Notes under the pieces: generated by a model
Seen by the model: only the letters and a program-made list of their open reading frames with translations
Told to the model about the DNA's origin: nothing
Database searches by the model: none
DNA from: Aquarana catesbeiana
Taxonomy: Eukaryota; Chordata; Amphibia; Anura; Ranidae
Direction: 5' to 3'
DNA length: 64,000 bases
NCBI RefSeq assembly: GCF_042186555.1
Contig: NC_133327.1
Location: 103,437,853-103,501,852, forward strand
Shown here: positions 58,916 through 64,000 of the stretch, one piece after another
How the letters are laid out: every line of letters starts with the position of its first letter
Position numbering within the stretch: the first letter of the stretch is position 1
Made by a program: the position numbers and the translations under genes

Positions 58916-59540
58916 ACTGTCCTCCTTGTCGTGACGTCACTGGTTGTTAGACGCCAGGCGGGCCATGCCTAGCAACCAGTTGTTTTGGCAGTGAGCCAGG
59001 CAGCGTCTGGGGGTGAAATGAAGCGGTCTCGGCCAAAACTAGTACAGCGGGCAGTGAGGGACAGCGGCAATGCGGCGGCAATTTTTAGGGGGGCATCAGA
59101 TCGGCCAGTGGGGCAATTCCGGGACATTGTATTGTCCCGGAATGAATGTGCCCGGGACGCGGGACAGACCTCCCACAGCGGGACTTTCACGGGACGTTGG
59201 GAGGTATGGATATCTGGGATCTAGAGGGGTCAGAATGCTGGGGGGATATCTGGGATGTAGAGGGGGTCACGGTGCTGGGGAGGCATCAATCTAGCAGATA
59301 TATTATATGCATAGGACAGCTTTGTTACTTTATGTATGTAGTATTTTCCCACTGTTTCTTTGCTGTACAGAATGATTGTTCATGTAGTTAATGTGGAGCT
59401 CCACCCAAAAAGGGGAAGCTCCGCTTGTCTGCCTCCTCCCTACTTGATGTCTGTTTATCTGCGCTGTCTCCATTGTAGGGGCCCCAGAGCTTTGCCCAGA
59501 ACTTTGCCCAGGGTCCCATGATGCTATTAAGACGGCCCTG

Positions 59541-59804
59541 ATGGGGGACACTATTTCTTGGGACCCTGGTGACTTTGGAGGGATTTCCTCCCACTTCCTG
59601 TCTTCGCTGTGGGACAAGATGTGCACCTGGACACACACATAGCCTGTATAACTCCAGGAAAGCCTGGACACAGGATTGAAGGTTCCTTCTCACCCAAGAC
59701 ACCTCAGAACCTTCAAACTCCAGGCCCCAATCCAGGACAACCAGTCCAGAGAAAATTTAAAACACAGTGTTCTCTGCTCACAAGACACCTGCTGGAGCCT
59801 CTAA
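59541..59804. other. Unassigned spacer
   Basis: No gene or repeat boundary seen. Confidence 0.35.
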
Positions 59805-60205
59805 TGCCATGTACACACGGTCGAAATTTCCGACAACAAATGTTCGATGTGAGCTTGTTGTCGGAAATTCCGACCGTGTGTAGGCTCCATCGGACATTTG
59901 TTGTTGGAATTTACGACAAAATTTTCCGACAACAAAATCCGTTGTCGGAAATTCCGATCGTGTGTACACAATTCCAATGCACAAAATTCCACGCATGCTC
60001 AGAATCAAGCAGAAGAGTCACACTGGCTATCGAACTTAATTTTTCTCGGCTCGTCGTACGTGTCGTACGTCACCGCGTTCTTGACGTTCGGAATTTACGA
60101 CAACATTTGTGCGACCGTGTGTATGCAAGACAAGTTTGAGCCAACATCCGTCAGAAATAAATCCAGGATTTTGTTGTCGGAATGTCCGATCGTGTGTACG
60201 CGGCA
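59805..60205. mobile_element. Harbinger-like MITE
   Basis: Ends TGCCATGTACACACGGTCG and the inverse CGATCGTGTGTACGCGGCA. Many internal inverted GTTGTCGGAAATTCCGA blocks. TAA on the left (59802-59804); the right flank TTG does not match well. Related by its ends to the 2.4-kb palindrome. Confidence 0.82.
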
Positions 60206-62106
60206 TTGGACTGCAAATCCAAGAATTCTGTCATTTTCCCAACCATTACCTAATTTCACATAGTGGCAGGGCCTCTATCTTTCTCAAAAATAACAAACTC
60301 ATTTGGCTACAGTGTTGCGTGCCTAAGTAATTGTCATTCAAAGAGTGACAGCGCTGAAAGCTGAAAATTGACCTGGACTGGAAGGGGGTGAAAGTGTCCA
60401 GACCTGAGGTGGTTAACAGAAGATTTTCATACAGCTTGTGGTCACCCCAATAATGCAAGGTGACGGTAAGATCAGACTTACTGCTTGCTCATGCCTAGAT
60501 CTGTGGCCGTCATGTTCTGTGTTATGTGATACTTTTACAGTTGTACTGTAGACGTGCTTTAAGTTTTACATTTTTTTCCACCCAGCAAAAAATAACTGTT
60601 TACAGCTTTGTAGCACAAAGAGCCTGGCCACATCCAGTAGTAGTTGTGTTTACTTAAAATACAAAGAAAAGAGAGATGCAATAGAATTTGTGGTAGGAAA
60701 TATGGATCCCTAAAAGACTAATATGTTTTTAAGTTCTCTGAGTGATGGAAAGGGCTAATTATTTTGAACCTAACTTGCAACAAGGGATTTGAGGCAGGAA
60801 CTCCATGAGACAGAAAACATTCAAACACAGAACCACATTGTAAAAATGAGATGAACTCCCTGTGATCTTTCATGAATCTGACATCTTCAACAAATAGCAA
60901 CAGCTTAACTCCGCTCTCTTCCTGTACTTAACTAGGAACAGATCCAAGTCACTCACATATTCCTCTGCAGAAAAGGCAGATAGAGGTATACTAACTAATA
61001 CAGGATGTCTTTGGGGTTATTTATCAGGCACAAAGTATGGTATTGCTAAGGAAAATGCAATAATGGGAAAAAGGCTATTAAAAATAAAATGCAATCAAAG
61101 TCAATGTTTTAAAAACATAGAGCTGGAACCGAATTTTACTTAAAGAGCTGCTGTGCCATAAAAATGATATATTGCACCTTACCAGCCTTTGGTGTGGTGA
61201 CTGTATTTGTTTTCATTTTTCAGGCTTCTTTTGTGTTATTTTCACTTGGATATCCTGCTGACAACACACTTCCTGTCCCTGAGTGGCTATGTCACTCCTC
61301 CACTGTATCTATAGAGGAAGCCTTGGTTGTCACCCTAGGTTGCCCTTCTGATATGGACTACAAACATGTCTGTATCTCCTCATCCCCATTACATGGGAAG
61401 CAGGGCAAATGGTAGTTTACAGAACAGAAATAGAAAGGAAGATCTTGTTCTGTGTAGCTCATTTGAGGTGACAATGACACTGCATTCATGGCAGGATCAA
61501 TAGATTTTTTTTCTGTACTTGCTAAAAGTACTTATCTATAGAAAAAAAAAGAAAAATTTTGCCACTGCATTTAAGAGCTGTACTCTTCAAAACACTGCAT
61601 TTTAAGATTTAATTATGCTTTATCTGCAATTGTATTTCTATAAATGAGATATAAAACACGTTCCAGGCAAAATCCAAAATGCAGTAGCACATTTTTTGGA
61701 TGTAAAAGGAAATGAAACGATGCTCCTTCTAGAGGTTCCAGACATCATGCTAGTCTTCACATGCAATGCAAACTTTATCCAAAACCAACAGGCTTATCCT
61801 TATCAGGAAGAGCTGACTTGTAGACTGTAACCTTCATTGCAGTACTGCTTCTCACAGTAATATTTTGAAGTGAACAGAATTTGTGATTATGAAAAGGTAT
61901 TTTGTATCCTGATTGAGTTTCGATTTAATAACATTTGCAAGTCTACATGTTAAATTTCATTGGCATCAAGCGAAGCTAACTGTAGCGTATAAACAGTGTT
62001 GGAGAAAAAGATCCATTCACTTGACGATCCTCCTTCAGTAATAACAAATAGGAGTGTGTATTAATACACAGTACAATAGAACTACAGACAATAATTTACA
62101 TTCTAA
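60206..62106. other. Apparently single-copy DNA
   Basis: No transposon protein or array. A modest open frame at 61164-61415 has no recognisable domain. Moderately AT-rich; a candidate host non-coding segment, particularly 61600-62060. Confidence 0.4.
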
Positions 62107-62549
62107 AGTGGTTGTGTACCCCACGTTAACATTTTTACCTACAGATAAGCCTATAATAAGGGTTACCTTTAGGTAAAATGAATATCTCCTAAACCTACAC
62201 GGTTTAGGAGATATTCACCTTGCATACAGCCACTGACGTCAGCGGCGCATGCGCTCTGAAGGTCCACCGGATACTACTGGAAAAGCAGAGCTCCTTGCCA
62301 GAAAGAGGACTCCCGCACGCATGTGTGGGAGTGACGTCATCGCAGCTCTGCCCACTAACAGCGACGGACCTGCGAACCCGGAAGGAACACAGAGGGAACA
62401 TGTCAGCTCCCTCAGCAGTGACCGGGAGGCGATGCGGGCGCTTCGTTCTAAGGTAAGTATTTCATAATGAGCTAGTATGCGGTGCATACTAGCTCATTAT
62501 GCCTTTGCCTTACAGGTTGTTTTTTTTTTTTTGTGGGCATACAACCGCT
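62107..62549. mobile_element. TTAA-flanked MITE, copy B
   Basis: Ends AGTGGTTGTGTACCCC and the inverse of ATACAACCGCT. CTAA on the left and TTAA on the right. It contains the same TGAGCTAGTATGCG hairpin and AGATATTCA pair as copy A (19582-20016) in reverse order. Confidence 0.75.
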
Positions 62550-62553
62550 TTAA

Positions 62554-63425
62554 GAAAGTGAGACCGCCAAGTTTGCTTTGCATACCATGTTCAAAGGAGG
62601 TAGGGGATAGCTTAATATAACCTTGATATGCTGCCATTACCTTATAAATGTGTACAGAATTAACAGACGACAGGAGAAGGAAGCAAAGGGAAACTAGTAT
62701 AATTGTAATAAGGTATATGTCAATACCGAGGTTAAGGGGGACAAAGGTAAAATTATTTTTGTATAGTAAACAAAGTGGTCTACTGTAGTCAACATGAGAG
62801 TCACTGTACAAAAAAAAAATCAGGGGATAGAAGCTATTAGCTATTATGAGTTAATAAAAATATAGTAGGCGGAGGAAAGTCCAATGTGTCTGTAGTGAAA
62901 AGTAAAAAAGAAGGGTAGTCAGTATGTATAAGAGAATAGAAGAAGGAGGAAAAAAAGGAGAGAAAGGAAGATGGTAGAAGGTGGAGGAGGGGTAAAGGGG
63001 GGGGGGGCTAGGGAAGTGAGAGAGGGGAAGGGTGTTGGAGGGGAAACCCCAGAAATCAGCCAGAGAGGAGAAGAATGGAAAGTGTGCAGATCCGAAGGCT
63101 AAGCTTCCTATTAGGAAAGGAGCAAAGATTCATCAAAATTGGGAGGAAGATAATGTTTGACCCATGGACTTCATAGCATCTCAAACTTATACACCTTATC
63201 TAATAAGATAGCTTCAATTTTGGCGTGTATCATTGCTTGAGTAATTTTATTCTTAACTGCTAAAATGCATAGAGTAGGAGATTTCCATGCTTTTGCTATT
63301 ATTTGTATGACTGCTGTGGTAACCTGCAGGAGTAGTTTGAATTGTCGAGAAGTCAGATTAAGAGATTTCATATTAAGAAGGGCCACTGCAGGATCGGGGG
63401 AAAGATTATCATCAAAAAGGGTGGA
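62554..63425 (-). pseudogene. L1-type LINE ORF2 remnant
   Basis: On the minus strand, 63386-63171 reads LLLQVTTAVIQIIAKAWKSP and NKITQAMIHAKIEAILLDK, a pattern like the extreme C-terminus of L1 ORF2 proteins. It then decays. The remainder to 62554 is A/G-rich on the plus strand (62935-63060), as expected of an untranslated tail in reverse. 5'-truncated. Confidence 0.55.
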
Positions 63426-63429
63426 TATA

Positions 63430-64000
63430 CAGTGCCTTTAAAAAGTATTCATACCCCTTGAAATTTTCCACATTCTGCCATATAACAACCAAAAAATGTA
63501 AATATATTTTATTGGGATTTTATGTGATAGACCAACACAAAGTGGCACATAATTGTGCAGTGGAAGGAAAATGATAAACGGTTTTCAATTTTTTATTTAC
63601 AAATAAATATCTGAAAAGCGTGGCATGCGTTCGTATTAAGCCTGGTGTAACCAATTGCCTTCAGAAGTCACTTAATTAGTAAATAGAGTCCACTTGTGTG
63701 TAATTTTATCTCAGTATAAATACAGCTGTTCTGTGAAGACCTCAGAGGTTTGTTAGAGAACCTTGGTGAACAAACATCATGAAGGCCAAGGAACACACCA
63801 GACAAGTCAGGGATAAAGTCGTGGAGAAGTTTAAAGCAGGGTTAGGTTATAAAAAAATATCCCAAGCTTTGAACATCTCACAGAGCACTGTTCAATTCAT
63901 CATCAGAACATGGAAAGAGTATGGCCACAACTGCAAACCTAGCAGGACATGGCCATCCACCTAAACTGACAGGGCGGGCAATGAGAGCATTCATCAGAGA
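63430..64000 (+). mobile_element. Tc1/mariner transposon, left part
   Basis: Starts CAGTGCCTTTAAAAAGTATT after a TA, with a Tc1 terminal repeat (CATACCCCTTGAAATTTTCC). The element runs off the right edge of the window. Confidence 0.88.
63779..64000 (+). pseudogene. Tc1 transposase, N-terminus
   Basis: ATG at 63779: MKAKEHTRQVRDKVVEKFKA, GLGYKKISQALNISQSTVQF (helix-turn-helix), IIRTWKEYG. A frame change after about residue 50 leads into a frame with the PPKLTGRAMRAFIRE hook, after which the window ends. At least one frameshift, so probably inactive. Confidence 0.85.

Larger units (their letters stand above)
55553..59208. mobile_element. Nested hAT-like element
   Basis: Ends CATACCTCCCAACTTTTG and the inverse GACGTTGGGAGGTATG. 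GATATCTG lies on both sides (55545-55552 and 59209-59216). This fits an 8-bp duplication but is also part of the host minisatellite unit. No transposase. It includes three more arrays, a possible further insertion near 56945-57150 and a roughly 100-bp duplication at 58735-58915. Confidence 0.7.
53577..59540. mobile_element. Large hAT-like element carrying minisatellites
   Basis: Ends CAGGGCTGTATTAATGAGTG and the inverse of GCTATTAAGACGGCCCTG. Subterminal CTGGGCA...GGGGCCCC text is present at both ends. Flanking 8-mers ATGAGGGA (53569-53576) and ATGGGGGA (59541-59548) agree at 7 of 8. No transposase. The interior is dominated by tandem arrays and a nested hAT (55553-59208). Confidence 0.78.

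Noticed and set aside
61164..61415. 83-codon frame as a small host gene
   Set aside because: No recognisable domain, no supporting promoter or splice signal; the length is within chance for the region.

Overview
This window is eukaryotic and looks like intergenic or intronic DNA from a large, repeat-rich amphibian genome, most likely a frog of the ranid group. That placement is inference. It rests on the mix of element types read here (Tc1/mariner, several hAT families, Harbinger-like MITEs, Penelope, DIRS, chromodomain Ty3/Gypsy, L1 and another LINE) and on repeat motifs that look ranid to me. I found no host exon, tRNA or rRNA gene. Essentially every long reading frame is transposon-derived or a by-product of a tandem repeat.

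Layout. 1-460: a 31-bp minisatellite. 780-14333: a Tc1 element split by about 12 kb of nested insertions: a hAT shell, two head-to-head Penelope copies, a 3'-truncated Ty3/Gypsy (Gypsy-1) whose reverse transcriptase is itself interrupted by a hAT MITE, and a DIRS fragment. 14369-16190: MITEs and a short array. 16219-18594: a 2.4-kb palindromic element with mirrored promoter-like and polyadenylation-like signals. 19582-20016 and 62107-62549: two copies of a TTAA-flanked MITE. 20695-25875: a decayed hAT transposon whose AT microsatellites hold a solo LTR and a Tc1 element. 26276-29710: mostly unrecognised AT-rich DNA. 29711-32028: a fold-back Tc1 derivative containing a remnant LTR element (Gypsy-3). 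32140-33191: a hAT element with a purine-rich array. 33192-44688: MITEs, two LINE fragments and a 1-kb inverted repeat. 45086-51410: a complete but mutated chromodomain Ty3/Gypsy element (Gypsy-2) with two LTRs and a 5-bp target duplication. 53577-59540: a hAT element that carries four different minisatellites and a second hAT nested in one of them. 62554-64000: an L1 remnant and the start of another Tc1.

The two most interesting signals are RNA-level and are supported by covariation. First, all three Ty3/Gypsy elements lack a normal tRNA-type primer site. Instead, the bases just inside the 5' LTR are complementary to the predicted first bases of the transcript, about 30 nt below the TATA box. 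The sequence differs in each element but the pairing is kept, which matches self-primed reverse transcription of the Tf1/sushi type. Second, hammerhead-ribozyme-like folds occur in both Penelope arms, with a compensatory base-pair change between them. A separate, nearly complete hammerhead lies at 44938-44997.

A third candidate is the palindromic element at 16219-18594. It combines a TTA target duplication, outward-facing GC-box/TATA promoters in mirror image, AATAAA signals and a series of smaller hairpins in each arm. Outside the mobile DNA, a few AT-rich stretches (about 26.3-27.4, 52.1-52.8 and 60.4-62.1 kb) resemble no repeat I know and are the best places to look for conserved host non-coding sequence.
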